A DNA stretch of 64,000 nt from the NCBI RefSeq assembly GCF_052857255.1, contig NC_135505.1, positions 64,655,149-64,719,148 on the forward strand, in the 5' to 3' direction. The notes beneath the pieces are model-generated. The model was not told the origin of the DNA. It saw only the letters and a list, made by a program, of their open reading frames with translations, and searched no databases. The DNA is from Amblyomma americanum (Eukaryota; Arthropoda; Arachnida; Ixodida; Ixodidae). Positions within the stretch are counted from its first letter, which is position 1. The number at the start of each line of letters is the position of its first letter. Shown here piece after piece: positions 30,255 through 42,222 of the stretch. The position numbers and the translations under genes were made by a program.

Positions 30255-32960
30255 TCAGCAGTACATTTCTTCTGTTGGCGATCTGAATGACGATGAGTCG
30301 ATCTGATCAACGATGGCGTTTGGCAGGTCATTCCATTCCCTTGCTGAATGAACGAAAAATGATGACATATGCGCAGAAGTGCGGGCAGGGGGAGGGTAGA
30401 CTGCCTTCACGTGGTTTGTGCGATTGGAGATGCGATGTGCGGGACTGATAATGAAGTTGAGATGTGGATGATGATAGAATTTATGAAACAGACATAGTCT
30501 GAGAATTTTTCTGCGGTTCGCTAAAGTTGTGGGTTGAGCATTGCGTTTTAGTTCAGTTACACTTACATGATAAGAAAAGGCTGACAAAATGAAACGAGCT
30601 GAGCGATTTTGTACAGATTCGAAAGTAGTGGAAAGGTTATTTTGATGAGGGTCCCAGATCGCGCATACATCTTCTAATTTGGGACGGATAAGTGTTAAGT
30701 AAGCAAGGGATTTCACTTATGGGGGTGCTAGTCGCAGGGTCCGTCGAATGTAACCAAGGACGCGATTTGCCTCGTTAGTAATCTGAGATACATGAAAAGG
30801 GCAATTTTAATCAGGTGTCATATGGATACCTATATACTTGGGATTTAATACTGAAGCGATTTCAGCGTTCCCGATTAGATATCTTGAAGGTTGTTGTGAA
30901 TGACGTCGGTGGAATGATGGCAGAGATGTTTTTTTTACATTTAAGGACATTAGCCATGTCTTACACCATTTTAGTACGTGCTGAATGTCATACTGAAGTA
31001 GCAAAATGCCATCGCTGTTTATAATAGGCCGGTAGATAACGCAATCATCAGCGAATATGCGAATGTTAGAACATACGTTAGCAGGCAAATCGTTAATATA
31101 TATGAGAAAAAGAAGGGGGCCGAAGACGGTGCCCTGAGCTACTTCAGATATAACAGAGGAATAAGAACATTAACATTTATTAACAAAAACAAACTGCTGC
31201 CGATTAGTGAGAAAGCTGCATATCCAATTAAAAACGTGTTCGTTAAGATTGAGACGAGAAAGATTTTGGAATAGTCGTTTGTGAGAAACTTTGTCAAAAG
31301 CTTTTTCAGAATCGAGGAAGAGGACGTCAATAGGAATGTTAAGGTCAATGCTAGAGCTAAGGTCGCTAATAAAGAGGGCTAATTGTGTTTCACAAGACAA
31401 ACCTTTAAAAAGCCGTGCTGGTTAGGGTGTAAAAAGTTGACGTACACTAGAAATTTTATAACTTGAGAGAAAATTATATGTTTCATTAGTTTGGAACTGA
31501 TGCATGTGATAGATATTGGTCGATAATTATGGCGAGAATATGAGGCCCTTTTTTGGGGACTGGGATGAACTTGTCTACTTTCCAGTCATGGGGTGTGATG
31601 GCTGATGAAAGGGATTGCTGAACGATATGCGACAATATGGCCCTAGTGGTATGTTTTGTATTTTTTAACACTTTAGTGTAATTCCGTCAACAACAGCTGA
31701 AGAGGTTAATCTCAGAGTCGATTAATTTGACAATACCATCAGGTTCGATGCTCACGTCCGGCATAGGTGGAAAGTTAAAGGAAGAGAAAGCGGGTAATTT
31801 GTTATCCGGTTCGTGAGTGAAAATTGGGCTGAATGATAAATTCAAAACTTCCACAAGATCATGACCTTCAATTGAATCATTATCATCGTCACACAGTGTT
31901 ACATTTCTGATGGGGTTAGGATTGATACACTTCCAGAATTTACGTGGGTTTATACGAATCACGTCGGGTAGAGTAGAAAAACAATGAGTGTTTAGTTTTT
32001 TTCATATTGGCAGGTTATAGGATCTTTCTGCTTCGTAATAATTTTGCCACGTGTTTGGGTTATTGATTTTTTTGGCGGTTGGGAAAAGACATTTCTTTTT
32101 GTTATTCATGCGTTTAAGCACGGAATTGAACCAAGGTGATTCATGGCGTTCAAATACGGTGATGGTAGGTATAAATTTTTGAATTCGAGCGTGCATTTTG
32201 GTTTTGAACAGTAGCCAATTAGTTTCAATAGTGCGATCATGAAAATTGATTAAAAACCAGGTTTCAAACGCATCAAGTTCACTGTTGATACTTTCATAGT
32301 CTCCTTAGTCGTAAAGTATGATTGTTTAGATATTTTTTGGGGTGCGGTAAGTGGTTGAGAAACGTAGCGTGTACTACTGAGAGGTCACTGCGACCCGGCA
32401 GATTCAAGAGTGATATCAAGTTTTCTCTATGTGACGTTAGTATCAGATCTAATATGTTAGACGATTGAGCGTTCTGCCTGGGTGGGCTGGTGACCAGTTG
32501 GGTACGACCAAAAGTGTGACAAGTATTCAAGAAATCGCGCGCACAAGAATTAGTCTGGTCAGACGGGTTCTGCCAATTAATTTCGGGAAAGTTGAAGTCA
32601 CCTAGGACAAAGATACAAGCGCGTGGAAGTTCAGAAATTATCATATGAAGGTCGTTGTGGAAGGAAGTAATGAACGAAGCATCACTCACTGGAGCACGAT
32701 AGCAAGCGCAGATTACTGTCAGCGGAAATGAGGGTTTAGAACAGATTATTAATATTCCAATGGGAGAGTCAAGTGGCAAAGCATGGAATTTAAGGCTGCG
32801 GTGCGTTGCTATTAGACGCCACCGCCTCGTTTACCTATGCGGTCGCAGTGGAAGACATCACAGTTGTGGAATGTGGTCTGTACTTCGCTATCCGTAATGT
32901 TCTCATTCAACCATGTTTCTGTTTGTACGACCACGTTGCTTTCCGTGGTATTGATTAGGC
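30255..32960 (-). pseudogene. LINE-2 ORF2: endonuclease-reverse transcriptase, many frame breaks
   Basis: Endonuclease segment (about 32960-32294): ICACYRAPVSDASF, FVLGDFNFPEINWQ, ILDLILTSHRENL and GRSDLSVVHA, where Ser-Asp-Leu replaces the usual Ser-Asp-His. Linker (32196-31687): RHESPWFNSVLKRMNNKKK and RINPRKFWKCINP. RT (31671-30807): HDWKVDKFIPVPKKG, VLFLDSEKAFDKVSHKRL, FLTNRQQFVF, then IRIFADDCVIYRPI (catalytic F-A-D-D, about 31060-31049). C-terminal region (30716-30255): RPKLEDVCAIWDPH and FFVHSAREWNDLPNAIVD. At least five frameshifts or stops separate these parts. Confidence 0.85.
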
Positions 32961-33119
32961 TAGATAGAGCATCGCGTTTAGGCAGGAGGCTTCTAATGTA
33001 AGTGTAAAGAACTGAAAGCGAGTTGGGAGTGCCTTTTTGGGTGTGTTTAGATGATAGCTATGGTGTTCGAGGTAACACTTATTGCGATGCGCGATCGAAT
33101 GTGTAAGTGGTGGTTCCGA

Positions 33120-33640
33120 TTACCATCCTGTCGTATCGGAGGGTAAATTTTTTTGTTTACTTTTAGCGTCATCTATGAGGTTTTTACGGGCAATACGAGT
33201 GTTACGGGAGTAGTCTGCGGAAACGCTGTGATTAGTACTCTTAAAGTCTTTCGCGTTTGAAAGAACGAGTTCCTTGAATTTGAAGTGTGCGAACTTAACA
33301 ATAATTGGCCTGTTCCTGTCAGAATTGAAATTACCAAGCCGATGGGCCCGTTCTATGTCCATGGTTGGATTGTAAGATTTAGCTCGGATTTGCAAATATC
33401 GATTATGAGCTTCTCGGTTTCAGCCCATGTTTCGCGGTCAGTACCCTTCACACCAAAGAGTACTAGATTGGAACGACAGGCCCTGTCCTCGCTGTCGTCT
33501 AGCCTATGTACAAGGTCTGACAGTTTGTTTGCGCTTTCTTGGGCGAGACACTGGACGTCGTTAGCTTGGGCTTTAAGGGGTCTAGTGAGGCGCATTCGTC
33601 TTCAATTTTTGTTAGTCTTGATTCGATCTCCTTAAACCAT
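33120..33640 (-). pseudogene. LINE-2 ORF1: coiled-coil RNA-binding protein, frameshifted
   Basis: Coiled-coil region KEIESRLTKIEDECASLD (about 33636-33583) and ESANKLSDLVHRLDDSEDRA, then RSNLVLFGVKGTDRETWAE, a frameshift at about 33360-33395, and IERAHRLGNFNSDRNRPIIV with KFAHFKFKELVLSNAKDF. This is the same architecture as LINE-1 ORF1, and the RRM-like signatures align. The N-terminal part near the 2A-like motif is in another frame, so a further indel lies at about 33640. Confidence 0.78.
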
Positions 33641-33683
33641 CTCCATTGTGCGAATCTGTGTTGCCTGAGCAGGTGTTAGGTCC

Positions 33684-33710
33684 AGGTCCAGGATTTAGAT
33701 CAATGTCCCC
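33684..33710 (-). other. 2A-like motif in LINE-2 leader
   Basis: The minus strand reads GDIDLNPGP, preceded by GIFHVLLLC. It matches the 2A consensus except Asp for Glu at the third core position. Its place, shortly before the ORF1 coiled coil and after a hydrophobic stretch, is the same as in LINE-1. In this decayed copy it is out of frame with the rest of ORF1. Confidence 0.75.
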
Positions 33711-33990
33711 ACATAGCAATAGAACGTGGAAAATGCCATGCGCACAATTACAATTGCAGTACAACAAAGTGGACTCGGCAGCACTATCAAACCAGCGTAA
33801 AGTGTACGCTTCGCAAAAAGAGGGTAAGCATTGTTTACCTGCATGAAGTGGTGGTGGTGATAGTGTTTTTATTAAAAATAATAGTAAAAAGGAAGGAAGA
33901 AAATTTTGCTAGCCCCGGCATCTGCCATCTATACTGAAGCACCTGAGATGGGGCAGCGGAAATAAAGGATAGCAGGCAGAATGGAGAAAT

Positions 33991-34599
33991 GGCAAGTCAA
34001 TTTGACGTCACTGTCTTTGCAAGTGCTGCCGAGTCCACTGAAGGGGGCGTTGATTCCGGGGGGCTTTATACATGGTGATGGCGATGTCGATTGGGATGTC
34101 AATCTTCCTGGGAGCACGAAAGGCAAGCTGTTCGGTGATTCCGAGGGTGGCGCTACGGGGCAGGAACCCTGGTCGTTCGGCAGGTCCTGGGCCGGTGCGG
34201 GGCGGCGTGGCTCGCACTGTGCTTTCGCGATGGCGGCAGGATTCCAGGACCGCGAAGTTCCAGCCTTCGGGACAGCAGCGCGGCATGCGTAGGAACCGGG
34301 CGACCATGAACAGGCGAGGAAGATCAGCTGCATGATGTAAAGGCAAGTCATTTCGACGTGACTGTCTTTGGAAGTGCTGCCGAGTCCACTGAAGGGGGCG
34401 TGTATTCCTGGGGGCTTTATACATGGGGATGGCGATGTAGATTGGGATGTTGATAGTCCTAAGAGCACGAAAGACAAGCTGTTTGGTGATTCCGGGGGTG
34501 GCCCTGCGGGGCAGGAAGGTTGGTCGTTCGGCAGGTCCTGGGCCGGTGCGGGGCGGCGTGGCTGGCACTGTGCTTCTGCGATTGTGGCAGGATTCCAGG
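33991..34599. repeat. 351-bp tandem repeat, about 1.7 copies, upstream of LINE-2
   Basis: Positions 33991-34341 and 34342-34599 are closely similar (both begin GGCAAGTCA(A)TTT.GACGT and share TCCTGGGCCGGTGCGGGGCG). Each unit contains AGTGCTGCCGAGTCCACT, an 18-mer also in the LINE-2 leader but in the opposite orientation. Between the repeat and the LINE-2 leader (33850-33990) lies a minus-strand AATAAAAACACTATCACCACC stretch that could be a LINE 3' end. Frames stay open on both strands, so coding is doubtful. It could be 5' monomers of LINE-2 or part of a separate element. Confidence 0.75.
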
Positions 34600-35983
34600 T
34601 TCACTTTAGTGTGGCCACGTTTAGATATATCTTAGTAGAATAACATATTTTACGTTGATATTATGCCTATAGCGATGCATTTTAGCGTATAAAGCAGTTT
34701 TTTCAGGTATTGTGGAACCACTAGACATGCTGACTCAGCTCAACCAGAAAAAAAGTAAGCTATATATATATATGTGAAAAACAAGGCGATCAATCTTCAA
34801 CCCAGTGACAAAGTAATGGATTTAAAGAATCAAATAGACAATAAAACCTTAACGATTACTGATAATCGCTGCTGCATCTGAGGTGATTTCTTAAATATCG
34901 TGTTTAGAAAGGTGGCCCCTCGATCAGCGCTCTCTGTAATTACTGTTTTAAACTTTGAAATGTAATGCCATCGGCGCTACTTCTGATTACTGTTTTAAGC
35001 TTAGAAATTCGTTAAGGGCTAACTGCAAATTTATTCATCTAGGGCTAGAATGATTACTAGCATAATGAGTATGTAAAAAAACTATATCGCGACACTGTTT
35101 TACTCTCGTTGGCAAACAACTACTGTATTATAAGCATTTAGAAAGCTCGATAGGAGAAGACCTGTCCAAAATTACCGCACATGACGCTAATTAACCGCTT
35201 ACTACATTCATGCCGAACCCACTGGGAATGACTAGGGGGTTTAAAAGGCTCGGAAGTAAAATAGGCATTCGAAGTTATACCGTACGATGTTGGAAACTGC
35301 TGCCAAATTTTAGGCTTAACTTCGTAGTCGAACCGCTACGCAGACATCTCTATATCGAATGCGAAAGCCGTATTTGTAATATGCGGTAAATAGCTAACGT
35401 TGTGCGGCGCTTGGCAATATCTTCTCTCTCATATGGCGTTCTTGTGGTGTCTTTCTTGCCGGGTATGCTAAAAAGGAATGAAAAATCACTATTCTCTGCC
35501 GCAATTGCGGCCGGAAATAAAGGTTTTTGCAAACGCTGTATTAGCGGTCTCGTGTCCCCTCGGTGAGAGGAAATAACCACAAGCCTAGAGCCAAAACGCT
35601 GTTGGAGACGAAGGGCATTGCGGTTGACTGACTCCACTCTAGGAATTCACTCTAGGCCTACCACTCGACAAGTCCGGAAAAAGAGAGTTCCTCGAACTGA
35701 ACAGACAGTCGTCCAATGGTACAAGTGCAGGCCCCACGTTGGGTTGTCAGATGTGGGGTTTTAATTACGAAGACAAATACGTCACCCAAATTAATCGTGG
35801 CTGACACCGTTCAAAACCGTCCGACACCACCTTGTGATCTCGCAAGCTACCGGGCGCACACCGACCACGGCGGGCCTTGCTCTGAGGGAACAAAAGCACG
35901 CCACACTTGCTGACACAAAGAGGCGAGTATTGCTACAGCAACAATAATGCCAGCTAGCAACAAAATTTGGTAATAAATGGATG
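34600..35983. other. Mostly unassigned; possibly Gypsy leader near 35200-35980
   Basis: A short (TA)n run lies at 34761-34773. If the LTR call at 35984-36343 is right, the sequence just below 35984 would be the start of that element's internal region on the minus strand, but I recognise no gag or pol motif in it. A 110-codon frame at 35847-36179 has a hydrophobic run (ILLLAGIIVAVAILASL), overlaps the putative LTR and is not recognised. Confidence 0.4.
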
Positions 35984-36343
35984 TCATCCGGGTCACCAGC
36001 AAGGTTAGGAGAGAATATTCGCCCACGCTAGGACAAGGCATACTCCGAAGCCGGACGGGAGGAGATACGTTATCAAGTCTCCCCGCCACTTCCTCGCCCC
36101 GCTGGCGATGAGCGGAGCCGAAAGCAACCCGTCCGCTCGCGTCGATGATCCCAGCCGAAGAGAATGCGCTCTTCCGCATGCACAGCGATCACGCTATGCG
36201 TGGCGCCCTCCGTTGTTAGTTAAGGTAACTAACCAAGAAAAGTCACGTGGTGCGCCCCTCCGGAGGCGAAGCCGTCGGATGGTGCACTGCGGGAAAGCAA
36301 ACCACAAGAGGACGCTGCGGGCCTGAGTCCCCACAGTTTACAG
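35984..36343 (-). repeat. Possible Gypsy LTR with primer-binding site
   Basis: On the minus strand a stretch from TGTGGGGACTCAGGCCCGCA (36343) to TCTCCTAACC (about 36004) is followed by TTGCTGGTGACCCGGATGAC. TGGTGACCCGGA is the start of the tRNA-Trp-complementary site also seen in the first Gypsy element. A C-rich tract upstream (36377-36410) is not a convincing polypurine tract in this orientation. No second LTR copy is seen, so this is tentative. Confidence 0.35.
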
Positions 36344-38151
36344 TAAGCTTAAAGACAGCTCGTTCCCTCTCTTTGGGGGGGGGGGGGGAAGGGGGGGGGG
36401 CTCAGACTATATGAAACGTAGTTATTTGGCAGGACGTGACAATCCACGATGCAGATGATGAAACAGAATTTAGAAAACTTACAAAGGTGAAACCTGCAAG
36501 TCACAGAAGCGAAGTTACAGAAGACAAATTCAATAACTGTAACATAAATAAAAAAATCTCAGACAGAAAAAAAACTTACAATACCTTATTTATCGTCTCT
36601 ACGTATTAGTTGCAGCCTAGGTGCTGTGAAAGTGAAGTGCTACGCACGGAGCCTCTACCTAGACTGATGTCTAATGCTTTGCCCCCCAATTTAAGGTTTC
36701 CGAAAATAACGAAGCTAAGGTGCTCATGTTCTAAACCCAGCCCTAGGTTTGTATTAACCAATGAAACTTTAATAACAAATAGCCACAAGTACGTGCTGCC
36801 GACAGTGTCATGTGCATGTGGAATTTTAAGGTCTCGGCTTCACATAACCCATACGCTGCATACAACATTTTGTAGCGAATTGGTAACGCGTCCCCTACTC
36901 ACGAAGGGGAGCTCTTTCGCGTGCAGGTTCGAACAGGAGTACAAACAAATCAAACAAAACAAAACGAAGCCGTATTCATAATTTAAAGAGCCAAAAAGAA
37001 ACGAAAACTACCGATTAAAAGAACGAGTTCACCTAGTACTGAGCGTCCCAAATGAAGCGGGGTTGCCTTTGAGAAAGGGTGACACGCGGGTTGATGTAGT
37101 GCGACGCGTCGCTGGCGTTGCATCGCAGGAAGCGTCGGAAGAGAGCCAAGTGGTAGTAGCAGGGGAAAGGACGACAGGAAGACGTTGGTGTATTCCCGTC
37201 AGCAGCCCCAGCAACTTGGCAGCAACAGGAATAGCGTAGCCACGACCCGTCGAAGACATCCCGAAATGCCACAGGCTTAATGCAGGCTATCCAAAGTTGC
37301 CTTTCGGCAGCACGGACCCTTAGTGCATCGGCTGCCACCTCTACGCTTTAATCACATGATCTCCGCTGCGCTCTCTCCCTTCACACCTCGGTTTTCTGAC
37401 ACGTCACTGTCCGCTCCTCGTGCTCGCCACGCTCTTCGGCGCAGTCGCCTCGCACACAACATTCGCACGCGCACACGCTTAACGCTGGGCTGGCAAGCGC
37501 AGCGCTCCGCTGTCGACGCGCCACCAACGACGATCCGCACTCAAATATCTCCAGACGATATGGTGTGCACCTCATGAATGCGCACCCCCCCTCCCCCCCG
37601 CTTCGAAAACGTTGTTTCACACTGAAAAAACTGCCGTTGGTGCACACAACACTATGACCGCATAGTACACAGATAAATTAGATGCCTTTCAAGTCACCGA
37701 AGGCACTTTACATAGTGACACATGAAGCCACTTAGAGACGCACCCAGAGAGAACATGGGGCCCAACATTATAAATTTGGCACAAGGGAAAATATATAGAC
37801 TTTACAAATCATTGGACAGAGTCTTTGCATATGTCTGTACCATAATGGTTAAAATTTACACACTGCACAACTCATAACTGGAAAGGAAGAGAAATAAAAA
37901 ACAACTCATAGACCCTCCTAGACTACATTTGCACAGGTAACCATTGCAAACACAGAGGATTGAAGAATTATACACTAGGCATCTCATCTTCCAGCAATTT
38001 ACAAACGAATAATGCATTCGGCGCCTACGTTCTTGGAACCCTTGATGTACTCTACATAAAAGGTACGCTCTTGTAAAGATAAGCTTTAAAGCAGTACACT
38101 GCTGTTCAAGTGCTTCGCCTTTGTTAAATATTGCAAGGGTTGGTGGTCAGT
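36344..38151. other. Unassigned, with a GC-rich patch and G/C homopolymer tracts
   Basis: There are G tracts at 36377-36410, C tracts near 37585-37600, and a CpG-rich patch at about 37030-37600 with frames open on several strands. Sequence at 36870-36940 (GTAGCGAATTGGTAACGCG and CAGGTTCGAACAGG) resembles tRNA A and B boxes and may be an old SINE head. No gene can be supported. Confidence 0.4.
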
Positions 38152-38960
38152 CTAAATGATGAAGAACGTCCCGTGCAAGAATACGTGGAATATCTCAACA
38201 GCCCAGACAACAGCCAAACTCTCGCGTTCAATCGCTGAGTAGAGAGATTCGCGAGGTAACAACTGTCGACTCGCATATAGTATAGGGTGGAGGATTCCAT
38301 CATGCTTCTGCAGGAGAATGGCGCCTATGCTGACCTCTGAAGCATCTGTGCGATGCACAAACTGCTTACTGAGAACTGAATCTCTTAGTATGGGGCCTGG
38401 AAGTTAATGCGCTCTTGAGCGCGTCAAAAGCGGCTTGACGCTGTGGTGACCAAGAGACAAGGTTGCGTTCATTTTTGCGTGTCATCTCCACGAACGGTTG
38501 GACTTTGTCGACATAGCCAGAAATGATATCGCGGTAGTATCCGGCAAGCCCGAAGAAAAAACGTACTTGCTTCTTCGTCGTTGGAAGCGGTATGTTGACG
38601 GCACGGTTCCAACGGTCGGATGGTTCCTTCTCCAAGGTGGTGTCCAAGAAAAGAGATGTTAGTGGTTTCGATTTCACTGTTCTGCGACTTGATCGTGAGG
38701 CCGGCCTCACACACCCTGCTAAATAGCCTGTTTAAAGTTAAAACATATTCTTCCCAAGAAGAAGTCGCTACGAGAACATCGACCATGTAATGAACTGCAT
38801 TGTCTGTGCCTTGTAACAGAATGCGCATCAAGCGTCTGCAATTTCCTCTGCCAAGCACGCAATAGATTTTCCTTGCGTATTGAAAGAGCTTCAAAAGGCA
38901 TCGAAAGGCAAGATTCTCCAGCGAGGCTGCCAATAACTCGCCATATTCTCGTCATCGGTG
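38152..38960 (-). pseudogene. Ty3/Gypsy pol fragment (RT thumb and RNase H)
   Basis: Minus-strand motifs in order: QGTDNAVHYMVDVLVATSS (about 38810-38754, where the catalytic Y-x-D-D reads Y-M-V-D), ISFLGHHLGEGTIRPLE, TTKKQVRFFFGLAGYYRDII, WSPQRQAAFDALKSAL, then RNase H HRTDASEVSIGAILLQKHDG and YSAIERESLAVVWAVEIF. It has frameshifts and ends in RNase H. No LTR is seen. The degenerate catalytic box and absent integrase show it is dead. Confidence 0.85.
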
Positions 38961-38964
38961 AGAA

Positions 38965-39605
38965 CACGGTAAAACTAGGGCAGATTGAGGCCATTGCGAC
39001 CTGCAGAGCTTGTTCGCGTGCCGTCTAAAGGCAGAATTTAGCCTATTGAAGGTCGTCTTCAGTTCAATGTCGTCCTTCTTCCGCACGAGTTTGTGGCCAT
39101 GGTAATCTGTGTTCCTCTCACCCCAGATGGCATGATGGGCGTTGAAATCACCGCAGATTATTCGAGGAGCTGGGCAGCGGTCGCAGCGCTGCTGTAGAAA
39201 CAAATCCCATGCTACCTTCTACCGCGGCGACAAGTACACGGATGAAATAGAAAAGGTTCGAGAGTCGATCTCTATTCTCAAAGCCGCTGCCTCAATGTCA
39301 TCCGTGCAAAGATCGGCAACGCTGAGAGAAAAATGTGGAATTTGCCTTCTTATGTAAAGCGCGGCACTTCCTGCAGGAAATGACTTTATACTGCAGTTTT
39401 TATGGGCGACATACCCAGCCAAACATCTCCCGCTTGGCAAGCCAGCCTCTGACAGGGCCAATACTGGAACACAAATCTCTTTCAAGAATAGTTTTAGTTC
39501 AGCTAACCGACTTAAAATCCCAGCACAGTTCCATTGCATTATAAACAGCACTTTTCGGTGAATTGTAGATCCGCGAGGTATAACCACATCTATATTAGAT
39601 CGCAA
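38965..39605 (-). pseudogene. I/Jockey-like LINE ORF2, endonuclease only
   Basis: The minus strand reads LFIMQWNCAGILSRLAELKLFL (motif W-N-C-x-G-I), LALSEAGLPSGRCLAGYVAH, AALYIRRQIPHFSLSVADL, SISSVYLSPR, then after a frameshift APRIICGDFNAHHAIWGERN (catalytic G-D-F-N-A-H-H). RT is missing; a Gypsy fragment on the same strand takes over at about 38960. The glutamate motif (usually QE) reads SE in this copy. Confidence 0.82.
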
Positions 39606-39856
39606 TGAAGTTCGCTGTGAAGGTGGTAATTAGGGACTCAAAAGAAAGCCCCAGCTGTAGGAAGTTCTTCAGGTTACCGAGCGCCATCGCTGGAACATGT
39701 GAACGCAGGGCCCCAAACAAAACACGAAGGAGAGACACAGCTTGATTTTTGAGCTCCTTATTTTACGCAACGCACTCAGTTACAACATCGACAAAAGATG
39801 CCGACGAGGACACACTCTTGGCCACGGCACCTGGTTTTTATTGTCACTTGTGCTTA

Positions 39857-41054
39857 TCAAAGTCCCCCTTGACGTCGAGTCTGGCTGTGATTCGGTCGCT
39901 CAGGAACATGGACACTTTTTCCTGGAGGTCGAACCACCGGCTCGCACGCAATGGACCTTGGCGTCTTGCTGGACTCAGGTCTCTTAGGGACATTGTTGGG
40001 TAATGCAACAACATCAGACTCCAACACTGGGAACTCGTCTAATCCCGTCGAACTCGTCTGAGTCGGTTGGGTTTTGGGACCAGCAATAAAGGACATCCGA
40101 CGGTGCAGAGCGCTCACACGGAAGGGGCAGCCTCCAAATCTCGCTGGATGATCGCCACTGCAATTGGCGCAAGCAAAATCGGCCTTGAAGGTTTTAAAGT
40201 CGCGGTCGCCTCCGCAACGCTTACAGCGTCGATCTTTTGTGCAAACTTTGGCCACGTGCCCAAACCGTGGGCATCTAAAACGCCGTGGTGCAGCTTCAGT
40301 GAAATCGGCAACTGCGTGTTGTGTGAATCCCAGATCATTTTTTTCGTGGCGCTCTGAGTTGGGAGCGAATGTCAGCACAATAGAGTTGGTAGATTCGCAG
40401 CCAATTCTTTTTCTGGAGACTCCACACGACGCAGGAGTCGTTTCACGTGCAGAGCACCTTGTGGTTTCAAATAATCAAGTAGGTCGCGTTCTGAATACCA
40501 GTTTCGTATTCTCTTAATAACACATAACACAGGTGTTCTTCACAAAGAAATGGGCATGTTAACTTTGATGTCACCAATCGGAGAGCACTGCAGGAGCTTG
40601 TCAACTTGCTCTTCCGTCGGGACATCCAGCTGAAGGGCCGCGTGCATGGTGAACCTACTGCAAATAGGAGCTGATTTCAGCCGTGATTAAATGGCCACGA
40701 AAAGTAAGATGGGATTCCTCTCTTTTAAATCAAACCCTTTCTCTTTGGGCTCAACCACTACCGGGATCCCGACGGTTCGTTGCTTGCGATGACTCACCAT
40801 CGTGAAGCCCTCGTTGTCCACGTCAGCCATGTCGGCCACTGACTCGTCACCGTCGACGAACTTTTACTCATCCCAACTAAGCGATGGGGTCTTACTGAAC
40901 GGGTGGTCGTCTCCATGTTCTAGTCGCTGCATAGCCGAAGAAGCCATGGCCGCCTCTTCCGAGCGAGCCTTCTTAGATAGGCGTGGTCCCTTGAGGCTTG
41001 GCGGCGCAGGAGCAGCCGTACTCTTCCCATAGGGACAGTGCCGCCTTGAAGATG
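39857..41054 (-). pseudogene. I/Jockey-like LINE ORF1 (gag-like, zinc knuckles)
   Basis: A probable start MASSAMQRLEHGDD (about 40946) is followed by broken frames with VADMADVDNEGFTMVSHRKQ, HAALQLDVPTEEQVDKLL and IGDIKVNMP, and then a C-terminal part with zinc knuckles RFRCPRFGHVAKVCTKDRRC, CKRCGG and CANCSGDHPARFGGCPF. It sits upstream of the endonuclease of the same LINE, in the usual order. Several stops make it inactive. Confidence 0.78.
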
Positions 41055-41307
41055 CTGCCGTCCTCGAATATTCAAGTAAAACTAGGTATATTAGGCAAAA
41101 CGAGGTAAATAAACAGAGCTGAGGGGACAGTAGGTCGAACAACGTCTTCGTCTTTTTATTGGAAGTATTGATCAGCCGTGTTGTTGCTGTGAAGACAGTT
41201 TTGACAAGCCCAAGGAAATAATTTTGGCAGCAGCGACATTACATACAAATTCCAATACATTAAAAGCAATGGTTCAAATGGAAGTGAGAAATGCAAACAA
41301 TAAAGTA

Positions 41308-42222
41308 CGCGGTCGTCCAGTCATAGAAGGTCGCTCAGTACGACGGGAGCTCCGCGGAGCGCCACTGACGGGCGCCGTAGAAACTGTTGCGCAGGAGCAG
41401 AGAGCGCCGTAGGCGGGCTTCTCTCGTCGTCTGCTACAGCGCGCCCTGTAGTGCGGTAAATTGGACTTCAATTTTGCACCGCGTCCGCAAAAGGTCGATA
41501 GGAAAAACGTTTCTGACTAAATAAAAGCCTGCTGACAAGTCCGCAGCTGCTTTTATCCCGTTGCAGCAACAGTAGCAAAATCTTCTGTTCGCTTACTAAG
41601 CTGAAACCTAAAAATTAGAACAATGGGGAGGAAATGCTCGCCGCCTAATATTCAAAAATTTTACTTCTGCAGCAGCACTGGGATCCGCAAATATTTTAAA
41701 TCTTCGGCGTCTTGCTGAGCCGCTGGTAACAAATTTTAGCAAACAGCTGCTTTTAACTGCTCAAACTACCGCGCAATGAAAATTAACCGCGGCTGACTAA
41801 TACTAGTTGAGGAGGAGCTACATTTTCTATTTCCTATTTTAGCTTCGTACAGATTGAGGCAGACGGCCAGAAAGACTTATCAGCATTTGAAAGCAATCCC
41901 TAAGGTTTACCAGGACCTCAGTCTTTACCTACGCATGGTTTAAGTAGTTTCAAAGCGGATGTTTATAACAGTTAACAGGTCGCCACAGCATAATTATGCG
42001 ATACAGTGTTCGCACTAAGCTCCAAGTGTGGCTGCCCTATGAAGGCAGAACCTCTTTGATCGGGTATGTGGACAACCTAGTCACCCGCCTTTAAAACTAC
42101 AAAAAGCCGTTTCATCAAGTCTTTCGGATGAGCGCTAAATATGAAAGCATTTTCTCCGGTGTACCGTGACATTGCAACATCCCGGTTGCGAAATTACCAT
42201 GACGAAGTTCACCTATAGACAC
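41308..42222 (+). repeat. Left long terminal inverted repeat of the Tc1-like element
   Basis: Matches the reverse complement of 44977-45891 throughout. Examples are GCCGTAGAAACTGTTGCGCA near the outer end and CCCGGTTGCGAAATT at the inner end. Small indels and substitutions are common, so the arms are old. Confidence 0.85.

Larger units (their letters stand above)
30200..33850 (-). mobile_element. CR1-like LINE (LINE-2), decayed
   Basis: All parts of a two-ORF LINE are present in order on the minus strand, with many frame breaks: leader, 2A-like motif, ORF1, endonuclease, linker, RT and C-terminal region. The 3' end is near TTAATAAAGAAAGGAAC at about 30200-30216. It is clearly related to LINE-1: the leaders share GTGCTGCCGAG(T/C)CCAC at the same distance from the 2A motif. 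A 351-bp tandem repeat lies upstream at 33991-34599. It is older than LINE-1. Confidence 0.8.

Noticed and set aside
33929..34604. Proteins encoded in the 351-bp repeat (182 and 198 codons, minus strand)
   Set aside because: Overlapping frames are open on both strands of the same GC-rich repeat, and no domain is recognised.
35847..36179. 110-codon membrane protein
   Set aside because: It has one hydrophobic run only, overlaps a putative LTR, and has no homology that I can recognise.
37029..37647. Coding exon in the GC-rich patch
   Set aside because: Frames are open on both strands because of high GC; no splice or domain evidence.
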